Shown here: piece by piece, positions 52,747 through 59,391 of the stretch
Layout: each line of letters opens with the position of its first letter
Numbering within the stretch: the first letter of the stretch is position 1
IMG/VR virus record: IMGVR_UViG_3300042544_002482
Coordinates: 29,593 to 93,592 of that record
DNA length: 64,000 nucleotides
Direction: 5' to 3' (one strand)
Source: a virus
Notes under the pieces: model-generated
Told to the model about the DNA's origin: nothing
The model's input: only the letters and a program-made list of their open reading frames with translations
Databases searched by the model: none
Made by a program: the position numbers and the translations under genes

Positions 52747-52975
52747 TTTTTAATGCAGTTTCCCAAAATGACTTTCTTTGCCATAATGTTTTGAATAACT
52801 CAACAACAACTTTAGTTGATAAGTCAATTATTTTATCGTCCACCTTCTTTGTTCCCAATTCGGCTTGAATCATTTTAACAACAATAGAATGAGCGTTAGT
52901 AGAACTCATAAAATCTTTGATTTCTTTTCTACTAATTCTTTCTATTTCTTTTTTATCTGAATCGTTTAGTGCCAT
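52736..52975 (-). CDS. Hypothetical small helical protein
   Basis: A 79-aa protein, all-helical and charged: LNDSDKKEIERISRKEIKDF, VVKMIQAELGTKK, LSTKVVVELFKTLWQRKSF. It overlaps the ParB-like gene by 11 bases and follows the 175-aa gene by 5 bases, so it lies in a tight operon of structural-type genes. The family is familiar from marine T4-like phages as an uncharacterised protein. Function unknown. Confidence 0.75.
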   Translation of the reverse strand: MALNDSDKKEIERISRKEIKDFMSSTNAHSIVVKMIQAELGTKKVDDKIIDLSTKVVVELFKTLWQRKSFWETALKNVR

Positions 52976-52980
52976 TTTAA

Positions 52981-53508
52981 TTAATTAGTTTTTCTTTGTC
53001 TCAATAATGGTTCCATGGTTGTCTTAAACGTGGACTCAAATTTTAACAACTTTGTTAATTCAGTTAATGCGTCGTTGTCAATCATTAACATATCCGCATT
53101 AATGTATAAACCTGGTTCATCACCAACAATAAAGACAAAGTTAATGTCGTTATCAGTTATTGACCCATCTAATCTAATTTGTGTTTCATTCATAGTTACA
53201 CCAGGTTTAAGGTCCGCTATTTGTGAAACTTCATTTCTAAATGAATCAATTAGTCCAGATATTGTGGTTTTTTGATCATCCATTAATTTTAAATCGGCGT
53301 TGTCAGTTGATACTAACTTAACGTCAACGTCATTAATCACGTCAACCGAATCACCGTCTGTTTGGGTTGATTCTGGGTTTATCTGTGATTGTTGGGGTTC
53401 TGATTGCTCTCTAAGGGTATTAAATGACGTTCTTGATTCGTTAAGTTTCCTTAACGTATTCAACATTTTCTTTGTATCGTCATATCCTGATATCTGTCTC
53501 TTTTCCAT
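52981..53508 (-). CDS. Structural-type hypothetical protein
   Basis: A 175-aa protein. The first 60 residues are low-complexity and polar (TLRKLNESRTSFNTLREQSE, QQSQINPESTQTDGD). The rest is a compact alpha/beta region with an internal repeat-like pattern (NDVDVKLVSTDNADLKLMD; NDINFVFIVGDEPGLYINAD). It resembles conserved hypothetical proteins of marine T4-like virion clusters. The start overlaps the amidase-like gene by 29 bases. Function unknown. Confidence 0.75.
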   Translation of the reverse strand: MEKRQISGYDDTKKMLNTLRKLNESRTSFNTLREQSEPQQSQINPESTQTDGDSVDVINDVDVKLVSTDNADLKLMDDQKTTISGLIDSFRNEVSQIADLKPGVTMNETQIRLDGSITDNDINFVFIVGDEPGLYINADMLMIDNDALTELTKLLKFESTFKTTMEPLLRQRKTN

Positions 53509-54154
53509 AGTTAAATAATAATCTAAAATTAAATGAAGGGTTTATATCTGTATAAATATTAGAAAAGTTTGATTTACATACAATTCCTTTGAAATTAGAT
53601 ATGTTTTCTAAATATCCTTGTGATGGTACTACTTGTTTGAAAATATCATGTTTATCACACAATAGGTCACACAGTTCGGATAACGCCCCTATTTGGGTGT
53701 CATTGTACTTATCCCAAAAGAAATGACCTCTCCAATTTCTAATGTGAGGTTCGGACCTATATGGGTCACCAATCCAATTGTTAAGAAATCCTGTGATTGT
53801 ATTTTTGTTAAGCCATCCTAGATTTTCGACGGCTATTTTAATCATTTTCTTATCATTTTTAGGGTCATCAAACGTATTCGAACTATGGTTGGTGTCGAAT
53901 AATTGATAAACCATTCCTAATTTAGTGACAAGAAAATGTGGGACATCATTGTATTTCCCATTTCTTCTGTAACGGATTTTATTAATAAAATCGTCTGACC
54001 TTCTTTGTGTATCGTAAAGGAATATTTGAGTCTTTTTTGACTTTCGTTTAACTATGTTAAGTTTATCCTTATCTAAAACGTCTACGTTGTGAATTACTAA
54101 CATTCCTTGATATAACTTTTTTAGATGGTGTGGTCGTTGTTTGTGGACCTTCAT
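53480..54154 (-). CDS. Amidase_2/PGRP-like protein with degenerate metal site
   Basis: A 224-aa protein with the strand order of N-acetylmuramoyl-L-alanine amidase domains: VPHFLVTKLGMVYQLFDTNH at 71-90, MIKIAVENLGWL near 104-115, YNDTQIGALSELCDLLCDKHDI at 150-171 and FKGIVCKSNF at 188-197. Compared with the usual zinc ligands, the first His position seems replaced near Y47-D48, and the later His by C193. It may thus be a non-catalytic peptidoglycan binder or use a different ligand set. Met18 (54103) is an alternative start that shortens the overlap with the frame upstream. Confidence 0.7.
   Translation of the reverse strand: MKVHKQRPHHLKKLYQGMLVIHNVDVLDKDKLNIVKRKSKKTQIFLYDTQRRSDDFINKIRYRRNGKYNDVPHFLVTKLGMVYQLFDTNHSSNTFDDPKNDKKMIKIAVENLGWLNKNTITGFLNNWIGDPYRSEPHIRNWRGHFFWDKYNDTQIGALSELCDLLCDKHDIFKQVVPSQGYLENISNFKGIVCKSNFSNIYTDINPSFNFRLLFNYGKETDIRI
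53551..53558 (-). promoter_or_regulatory. Candidate phage promoter motif TATTTATA
   Basis: Coding strand TAATATTTATACAG, 42 bases upstream of the ATG at 53508 and within the end of the amidase-like gene. Confidence 0.45.
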
Positions 54155-54353
54155 CTATTGGACTTGAGTTTTCTTCTTCAATACTCAAATCAGAAATGAC
54201 CTGAGTTGGGATTACAATGTTATCGTTTTCCCAATACAGGTCATCATTATTATTCTGTAATTCCTGGAGATCCAAAGGTAACAATTGACCATCTCTTATG
54301 TTTAAGAGGGGGTTTTCCACCGAATCCGATAGGTTTTCTATAGATTTTTTTTT
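54069..54353 (-). CDS. Downstream frame of a probable -1 frameshift fusion
   Basis: This frame has no ATG. The first possible start is a GTG at 54318-54320, unlike the ATG starts seen everywhere else, and the rest of the product contains no Met. The frame stays open upstream of the GTG (KKKSIENLSDS) into the A10 tract, with a TGA just before it at 54354-54356. A -1 shift on the A-tract would join it to the 436-aa membrane protein. The predicted extension is acidic, then basic at the end (SNSQRRRFR). If it is translated alone from GTG it is 83 aa (54069-54320). An assembly error in the homopolymer is the alternative. Confidence 0.6.
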   Translation of the reverse strand, partial: KKKSIENLSDSVENPLLNIRDGQLLPLDLQELQNNNDDLYWENDNIVIPTQVISDLSIEEENSSPIDEGPQTTTTPSKKVISRNVSNSQRRRFR

Positions 54354-55648
54354 TCAGCCGTCACTTCGAATGAGGGCTTGTCTTCTTCTATTGGTGTTTG
54401 TTCAATCTGTAAGTCTACTTCAAATGGTTTAAATTTATCCTCATCCAAAACAACCGTTATTGTTTGGGTTGGTTGTGGCTGACTGTCAATTTCTTCATTA
54501 ACCTGATTTAATGTATCGTTAATTGTTTGAACATCTATTTGTGTTCTTTCGATTTCCTCTACTGTTGTAAATGGTTCAATGGGTTGTTCTAATTCTTCGG
54601 TCCAACCTTCTTGTTCTGGTATTTCAAACTCATCTTCTATTGATTGTTGGTTGAACTCATCAATCGCCTCACCAATAAATTCATCACTATACTGGAAATT
54701 ATTCTCCGTTTCAGGTTCTATAGTGGAAAAATTTCGTTGAATTTCTTCTTCTGTCGGTTCTTCCTGGAAAATTGGTTCTTTTTGTGGAGGATTAACATAA
54801 TCTTCTAATTTCTGTAATTGAGTTTTTTCTTGTTCAACTATTGGGGTTTCCTCGATACTTTCAGGTGTAACTGACGGTTCTTTCACTAACGGATTATCAA
54901 ATGGTTCATCATATAAACCCAACTCTTGGTCATTCTTCATCATCTCCGCCAATAACTCTCCACGTCTTTTATATTCTTCCGCTGCCTTCTTTAATTCATC
55001 ATTTGGTTCTTGTGGGTTTAATAAAGCCTTCTCCAATATCTTTAAATCTTCATCACTTAATCTAATTCGAGTTGATTCGTCAACGAATTGTTTTAAATCT
55101 TCTGGGTTCGATAGTTCTTGTTCTTTTGTAATTGTCTCTTGGGTTGGTACATTTTCACTTACTAATTTTTCTCCGTTCTTTCTATCTTCTTCAGTGAACT
55201 TAACTAACATATGTAAGAACGATAATGAAATAATTGGTAACATACCTCCAGCGAAGAACGCTAAGAATCTTTTATGTCCAACGAAATCACCAGGTTCCAC
55301 ACCCATAAACTCAACAAAGGGTGAAACTAAATCAACCCAATCTTTAAATTGTTTAGAATCAACGTTAATATATGAATAGGCAAAGAAGATGTTACCAATG
55401 AATTGTACGATAGTTACAATTGCAAATGGAAAATAAACTTTAGACCCCATATTTGCTGAGATAGCAGCCAACGCAGATAACGCAGCAATTTCAATACCAA
55501 TTGATAGGTATACCGCCCAAGTTACTGGATTAGATAAACCGTACCATTCGGTAACGTGTGAAATAGAAACCACAGCCACGGTCAAGATAGGTATCAAGAA
55601 CGCAGCAATGATTAATGTTTTATAATTTTTATTAAACCAATTTTTCAT
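54338..55648 (-). CDS. Phage membrane protein with long acidic tail
   Basis: A 436-aa protein. Four predicted membrane segments lie in the first 170 residues: about 10-30 (TLIIAAFLIPILTVAVVSI), 43-65, 72-92 and 130-150 (FLAFFAGGMLPIISLSFLHM). The last 260 residues are acidic, Glu/Pro/Thr-rich and probably disordered in the cytoplasm. The zero frame ends with EKKNL after an A10 tract at 54345-54354, where a -1 shift would add about 92 residues. The protein may be a phage inner-membrane or receptor-blocking protein; I do not recognise the family. ATGA-type overlap with the gene upstream. Confidence 0.8.
   Translation of the reverse strand: MKNWFNKNYKTLIIAAFLIPILTVAVVSISHVTEWYGLSNPVTWAVYLSIGIEIAALSALAAISANMGSKVYFPFAIVTIVQFIGNIFFAYSYINVDSKQFKDWVDLVSPFVEFMGVEPGDFVGHKRFLAFFAGGMLPIISLSFLHMLVKFTEEDRKNGEKLVSENVPTQETITKEQELSNPEDLKQFVDESTRIRLSDEDLKILEKALLNPQEPNDELKKAAEEYKRRGELLAEMMKNDQELGLYDEPFDNPLVKEPSVTPESIEETPIVEQEKTQLQKLEDYVNPPQKEPIFQEEPTEEEIQRNFSTIEPETENNFQYSDEFIGEAIDEFNQQSIEDEFEIPEQEGWTEELEQPIEPFTTVEEIERTQIDVQTINDTLNQVNEEIDSQPQPTQTITVVLDEDKFKPFEVDLQIEQTPIEEDKPSFEVTAEKKNL
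54345..54354 (-). promoter_or_regulatory. A10 slippery tract, probable -1 frameshift or slippage site
   Basis: Ten consecutive A residues on the coding strand, at codons GAA AAA AAA AAT of the 436-aa gene, six to seven codons before its stop is reached. The tract includes the A AAA AAA heptamer. A -1 shift enters an 92-codon open frame that lacks its own ATG. Confidence 0.6.
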
Positions 55649-55938
55649 TTAGATTCTTGTTCTTTTTTTAGGTTTTCTTTAACAATAAAATGAAGTTCCA
55701 TTAATTGTGGTCCTCTATCTTTTTGTGTGATCCAATTATCATAAAAACTATGAATACCTATTTTTTCATTTTTATGTGCAACTTTAAGACTATCAATCGT
55801 TGCAACGTTTTTCTTTTCATTTTTTTCTAACTTATCCACTTTACTTGAATTACTGCAAGAGCGAAAAAAGAAAATGACTGTTAAAAAAATCAGTATTTGA
55901 AGTTTATATGTTTTAATTAATTCGATTAGCTTTTTCAT
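55645..55938 (-). CDS. Small membrane-anchored protein
   Basis: A 97-aa protein with one N-terminal membrane segment (about 12-27, LQILIFLTVIFFF), then SCSNSSK and a charged, coiled-coil-like region (KVDKLEKNEKKNVATIDSLK). The orientation rule of positive N-terminus suggests the long part is periplasmic. The Cys after the segment could be a lipobox-like residue, but FFRSC does not fit well. It overlaps the 436-aa gene by 4 bases. Function unknown; spanin- or Rz-like roles are possible. Confidence 0.7.
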   Translation of the reverse strand: MKKLIELIKTYKLQILIFLTVIFFFRSCSNSSKVDKLEKNEKKNVATIDSLKVAHKNEKIGIHSFYDNWITQKDRGPQLMELHFIVKENLKKEQESK

Positions 55939-55966
55939 ATTATAATAATAGGAATAATTTTTATTT

Positions 55967-56794
55967 TTATAAATAGTTTAGTAGACCAAAACTCTCGTTA
56001 CGTAACTTTTTGATGGCCTTATCACGTAATTGTCTAATACGTTCTTTAGTACAACCGAATTCCTCACCCAAATCATCTAAATTAGACTCAATTCCGGTTA
56101 ATCCATAATATTTTGTAATGATGATTTTTTCTCTATCATCTAAAACGTTTAACATTAAGGCAACTTTTTTCTTTATCTCTTCAGGTGAATTTAAAAATTG
56201 TTCTGGGTCGTCGGCGTTCTTATTTGGAATTAAGTCAATAAGAGTGTCACCATCCTCATTAATTTCATTATATAAACCAATACAATAAGGTAGATTTTGT
56301 CCAACGGGTTGTTCAATGTCCTTATCTAAATAAAATTGATCTTCAACACCAATCTCTTCTTTCTTTCTTTGTTTCTGAGCCTCTTGAACTAAGTTAGATG
56401 GAATTCTAATTGTACGAGCGTTCTCATTAAGAGATGCCATAATTGATTGTTTAACCCACCATACTGCATATGAAATAAATTTGAGACCGCTAGTTGGGTC
56501 AAATCTTTCTGCCGCTTTTATCAATCCGATATTTCCTTCTGAAATTAAATCCATAATGTCCATACCTTGACTCTGATACATCTTCGCGACAGATATAACA
56601 AATCTTAAATTACCGACAACCAACTCATTGAGTAAATCCGTCTTCTCTTTTTTGGGTGTTTGTTTGGAAATTAGAAGTTTAAAAATTTCCTCTTGTCTTT
56701 CGTGTGAAATTACTGGAATTTTACGGATATCCTTGATATACTGCTGGATCTCCTCTGTGTTGATGATGATGGATTTTTTCATAATTGTTGGCAA
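55967..56794 (-). CDS. Sigma-70 family RNA polymerase sigma factor
   Basis: A 275-aa sigma factor with regions 2, 3 and 4. Region 1.2 is reduced (IQQYIKDIRKIPVISHERQEEI). Region 2 spans about 58-127 with NLRFVISVAKMYQSQG, LISEGNIGLIKAAERFD and FISYAVWWVKQSIM. Region 4.2 is a helix-turn-helix at about 238-265 (LDDLGEEFGCTKERIRQLRDKA). The core resembles the primary sigma of Bacteroidota more than T4 gp55, which is far smaller and lacks region 4. It should redirect host RNA polymerase to phage promoters. The recurrent TATTTATA motif is a candidate target, untested. Confidence 0.93.
   Translation of the reverse strand: MPTIMKKSIIINTEEIQQYIKDIRKIPVISHERQEEIFKLLISKQTPKKEKTDLLNELVVGNLRFVISVAKMYQSQGMDIMDLISEGNIGLIKAAERFDPTSGLKFISYAVWWVKQSIMASLNENARTIRIPSNLVQEAQKQRKKEEIGVEDQFYLDKDIEQPVGQNLPYCIGLYNEINEDGDTLIDLIPNKNADDPEQFLNSPEEIKKKVALMLNVLDDREKIIITKYYGLTGIESNLDDLGEEFGCTKERIRQLRDKAIKKLRNESFGLLNYL
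55968..55975 (-). promoter_or_regulatory. Candidate phage promoter motif TATTTATA
   Basis: Coding strand AACTATTTATAAAA, 29 bases upstream of the ATG at 55938. It overlaps the last codons of the sigma factor gene. Confidence 0.45.
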
Positions 56795-56838
56795 GAGCAG
56801 TTTTATTGTTTATATGGTATAAAGATAAACAATAAAAA

Positions 56839-57282
56839 TCAATTATCAAAATTATCAAGGAAATTTTTTTCTTCGTCTGTTAAACTGCTCATCCCCATCT
56901 TTTCTATTTTGTCTAGAACCTCATCCAAGTCCAATTCTTCGGGGGTATTTTTTATGTAATTAATTTCAATCGCAGATGAGTCTGGTAAAGGTTTAAATAT
57001 AAAATCCTTAACCTGTTCAGGTAAGTGTGCACAAACTAATGACGACCTTTCAAACATAAAATAAAATTTTACTACGTCACTTACTAGTGTTTCATAAAGT
57101 TCTTGAGATAGTTCTTTATGTTCCAATTCAGAATCAAATATAACAATTATATTTTGTGAACTTTCAATAACATACTTTAATGATTTTACGGCGGTTGAAC
57201 TACCTAAAATTTCCGTACAAAAAAATGCAATATCTTCGTGGTCTTCGAAAGTCCCAAAGATAAAAAGTATGAATGTCTTCAT
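56839..57282 (-). CDS. Hypothetical protein with Bacteroidota rhomboid-type C-terminal tail
   Basis: A 147-aa soluble protein. Residues 1-115 are unknown (FILFIFGTFEDHEDIAFFCTE, SSQNIIVIFDSELEHKELS). The last 28 residues read LDEVLDKIEKMGMSSLTDEEKNFL, the short helical tail (DUF6576-like) typical of Bacteroidota rhomboid proteases and other proteins of that phylum. Here it is attached to an unrelated domain. The tail probably mediates protein contact. It lies between the sigma factor and the membrane gene 57287-57928. Function unknown. Confidence 0.75.
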   Translation of the reverse strand: MKTFILFIFGTFEDHEDIAFFCTEILGSSTAVKSLKYVIESSQNIIVIFDSELEHKELSQELYETLVSDVVKFYFMFERSSLVCAHLPEQVKDFIFKPLPDSSAIEINYIKNTPEELDLDEVLDKIEKMGMSSLTDEEKNFLDNFDN

Positions 57283-57286
57283 AGTA

Positions 57287-57928
57287 TTATCGTCTTACTT
57301 TAATCTTCCAATAGATTCCGGCGTCAACATATGGGGTAAACGTACCATTCACACCATCTTTCACCCAATTGTTTACACCAACTCCAACTTTAAAAATTTT
57401 ATCCTCTTTGGTTTGATATAATAAACCCATACCCATACCATTAATGAAGTTTGGTCTGTCTACTTGTGTGGTAACACCAAAGTAAACTTTATTTTTCTTC
57501 TCTTCAGGTAAACGAAGGGTGTCTCTTACAATTTGTTTTTTGATTTTAGAATCAAATGATGTCCCAACTATTTTGTTTTGAACAATAGTGTCGGTCAACG
57601 TAATTGTCCCAACACCATTAGGTAAATTTAATACATTTTTTTGAATATTCTTAGTGTAGAACACTTTCAATATTTCCATAGTATCAACGGATTGTATAAC
57701 AGGTATTTCCACCCTTTTCTCAACCTCATATGGTACTTCAACCTCAACCTCAACTTCCACTAATGAGTCCACAGAAATAGTGTCGTGGACCGCATATGGT
57801 ATGGAGTCAATTTTTGGTACATACTTTGTTCTCATAGGAACGTATCCACCTGGGTTAAGGAATACCAAGAACAAAAGAATTATTAATATAACAATTATAA
57901 TGTTCTTGGTGTTAATGTATTTCTTCAT
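57287..57928 (-). CDS. Membrane-anchored protein with Val/Glu-rich stalk
   Basis: A 213-aa protein. One N-terminal membrane segment (about 10-25, IIIVILIILLFLVFL) is followed by a periplasm-facing Val/Glu stalk (SLVEVEVEVEVPYEVEKRVEI) and a beta-rich C-terminal domain (VYFGVTTQVDRPNFINGMGMG, VGVGVNNWVKDG) ending YVDAGIYWKIKVRR. The C-terminal strands look like an outer-membrane-type beta sheet, although too few for a barrel alone. It abuts the 139-aa gene by one base. A role in lysis or superinfection exclusion is possible; no family recognised. Confidence 0.75.
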   Translation of the reverse strand: MKKYINTKNIIIVILIILLFLVFLNPGGYVPMRTKYVPKIDSIPYAVHDTISVDSLVEVEVEVEVPYEVEKRVEIPVIQSVDTMEILKVFYTKNIQKNVLNLPNGVGTITLTDTIVQNKIVGTSFDSKIKKQIVRDTLRLPEEKKNKVYFGVTTQVDRPNFINGMGMGLLYQTKEDKIFKVGVGVNNWVKDGVNGTFTPYVDAGIYWKIKVRR

Positions 57929-57929
57929 T

Positions 57930-58349
57930 TTATTTTAATAAAAGTATAGACGTTGCAATTATTCCAACAAATGAACCTACTTTATAGAAGAATGTCTTTG
58001 TTCTCTGAGCTTTTAATTCTTTTAAAAGACTTTCTGATTTCAGTCTTTCAAGTGAAAATTGTTCATCTTTCTTTGTAATAATTAATTCCAAGTTACCAAT
58101 TTTCTGATTTTTAAGTTCATCCTTTTCTTTAAAAGAAAATATTTGTTGGTCTTTTAAACCAACCATTTTGTTTAATTCAACAATTTCTAACTTAGCACCG
58201 TCATAACGAATTAAGTCTTGATAAACCAATCTTGCCACTCTTGTTGATAAAATGACTTTTGTGGTGTCTCGATTAATTGTTGTATCTGTCTGCGAATAAC
58301 TGCTCAAGCTCACTGTTACCAATAGTAGTAATAATATTAACTTTTTCAT
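57930..58349 (-). CDS. Secreted coiled-coil protein, possible spanin-like partner
   Basis: A 139-aa protein. The first 20 residues form a signal peptide (KKLILLLLLVTVSLSSYSQ), whose SYSQ ending is typical of Bacteroidota cleavage sites. A long coiled coil follows (LVYQDLIRYDGAKLEIVELNK to about 110) and a C-terminal membrane segment (VGSFVGIIATSILLLK) closes the protein. It overlaps 58273-58611 by 77 bases in another frame. Overlapping genes with an N-terminal anchor and coiled coils resemble Rz/Rz1 spanin pairs, but no lipobox Cys is present. Confidence 0.75.
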   Translation of the reverse strand: MKKLILLLLLVTVSLSSYSQTDTTINRDTTKVILSTRVARLVYQDLIRYDGAKLEIVELNKMVGLKDQQIFSFKEKDELKNQKIGNLELIITKKDEQFSLERLKSESLLKELKAQRTKTFFYKVGSFVGIIATSILLLK

Positions 58350-58611
58350 CTGTTTCGTTTTTAATTATAGTTATGTTCTTAACCACACTTTGAACGTCTT
58401 TTTCGACGTTAACTATGTGATTGTCAACTTTTTCAATTTGGTTATCGATTTCTTTATTAACGGCATAAACCGAATCCACTTCTTTTTGAATGGAGTCGAT
58501 TTTAGCATTATACCCCTTCACATCGGTCTTTATCCCCTGATTCTGAAAAATGGTATATGCCGCTAAACAAGCAATCAAAATTAATAGGATTGTAGTCTTG
58601 TTTGATTTCAT
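58273..58611 (-). CDS. Membrane-anchored coiled-coil protein, possible i-spanin-like
   Basis: A 112-aa protein with an N-terminal membrane anchor (TTILLILIACLAAYTIF, about 6-22) followed by a continuous coiled coil (AKIDSIQKEVDSVYAVNKEIDNQ, VNVEKDVQSVVKNITIIKNETDEKV). This is the architecture of an inner-membrane spanin. The following gene overlaps its 3' end by 77 bases, again as in many spanin pairs. Other families with this layout exist, so the lysis role is inferred. The end reads ELEQLFADRY. A TATTTATA motif precedes it. Confidence 0.75.
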   Translation of the reverse strand: MKSNKTTILLILIACLAAYTIFQNQGIKTDVKGYNAKIDSIQKEVDSVYAVNKEIDNQIEKVDNHIVNVEKDVQSVVKNITIIKNETDEKVNIITTIGNSELEQLFADRYNN

Positions 58612-58624
58612 ATTTAGTTTTTAT

Positions 58625-58632
58625 TATAAATA
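58625..58632 (-). promoter_or_regulatory. Candidate phage promoter motif TATTTATA
   Basis: Coding strand CCATATTTATAATAA, 13 bases upstream of the ATG at 58611 and just downstream of a terminator hairpin. Confidence 0.5.
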
Positions 58633-58641
58633 TGGGAAAAT

Positions 58642-58666
58642 AAAGAAGGGGACTTTCGTCCCCTTT
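58642..58666 (-). terminator. Terminator hairpin after clpP
   Basis: AAGGGGAC and GTCCCCTT pair around a 4-base loop, 5 bases after the clpP stop. The T-tract on the coding strand is weak (CTTTATTTTC). Confidence 0.75.
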
Positions 58667-58670
58667 CATA

Positions 58671-59345
58671 TTAACTTTTTTTCTTAACTATCTCATCGAT
58701 AATCCCGTAATCCAGAGCCTCTTGGGCTCCCAACCATAAATCTCGACTTGCATCATTTTTTACGGTTTCAGCGTCTTTACCACAATATCCACCCAATAAC
58801 TCAAATAATGTATCATTGATTTTCTCCCACTCTATCATAGTGATACGAGCATCTTGGATATTTCCACCTGCACCCCCTGAAGATTGGTGTAACATAGTAC
58901 GTGAGAACCTCAAGGAACCACGTTTACCTTTAGTTCCTGCCCCAAGTAGGACTGAACCCATAGAAGCCGCCATACCCGTGTTAATGGTACGGATATCGGA
59001 ATTAATATATTCCATAACATCTACCATGGATAATCCCGATTTAACCGAACCTCCTGGACTGTCAATGTGCATTGTAATGTCATTTCTATCAATACTATCC
59101 AAGAACATCAATTGAGCCTGTACAATGGTTGACATGTGATCATTAACCTCCCCAGCTACCCAAATGATACGTTCCATCATCAAACGTGAAAATACGTCCA
59201 TTGCGGTAACATTCATTTGTCTTTCCTCCAAAATATATGGGGTTAAACTGTTTTCCACTCTTTTGTTGTAGTTGTGTAAGTTCATTGAACTAACTCCGTG
59301 GTCTTTAGCGAATAGACCGAAACCTTTGTAATCGTTTGGTGTCAT
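58671..59345 (-). CDS. clpP: ClpP-type serine protease
   Basis: A 224-aa ClpP. The catalytic triad is clear: Ser128 in MAASMGSVLLGAG, His153 in MLHQSSGG and Asp202 in SRDLWLGAQEALDYGIID. The oxyanion HIDSPGGSV is at 93-101. The first 45 residues replace the usual ClpP N-terminal loop and are rich in polar residues (GVSSMNLHNYNKRVENS). ClpP needs a ClpX/A-type partner, and none is in the window; a host ATPase may serve. Phage ClpP-like proteases can also act in prohead maturation. Which applies here is not shown. A terminator follows. Confidence 0.95.
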   Translation of the reverse strand: MTPNDYKGFGLFAKDHGVSSMNLHNYNKRVENSLTPYILEERQMNVTAMDVFSRLMMERIIWVAGEVNDHMSTIVQAQLMFLDSIDRNDITMHIDSPGGSVKSGLSMVDVMEYINSDIRTINTGMAASMGSVLLGAGTKGKRGSLRFSRTMLHQSSGGAGGNIQDARITMIEWEKINDTLFELLGGYCGKDAETVKNDASRDLWLGAQEALDYGIIDEIVKKKS

Positions 59346-59391
59346 ATTATAAGTTTTTATTGTTGTACAAATGTAATAATTTTATTTTAAA

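Noticed and set aside
20281-58632. TATAAATA on the plus strand as ordinary T4 late promoters
   Set aside because: The T4-type orientation points away from nearly all genes. The motif was therefore reported as a coding-strand TATTTATA candidate with the orientation problem stated.
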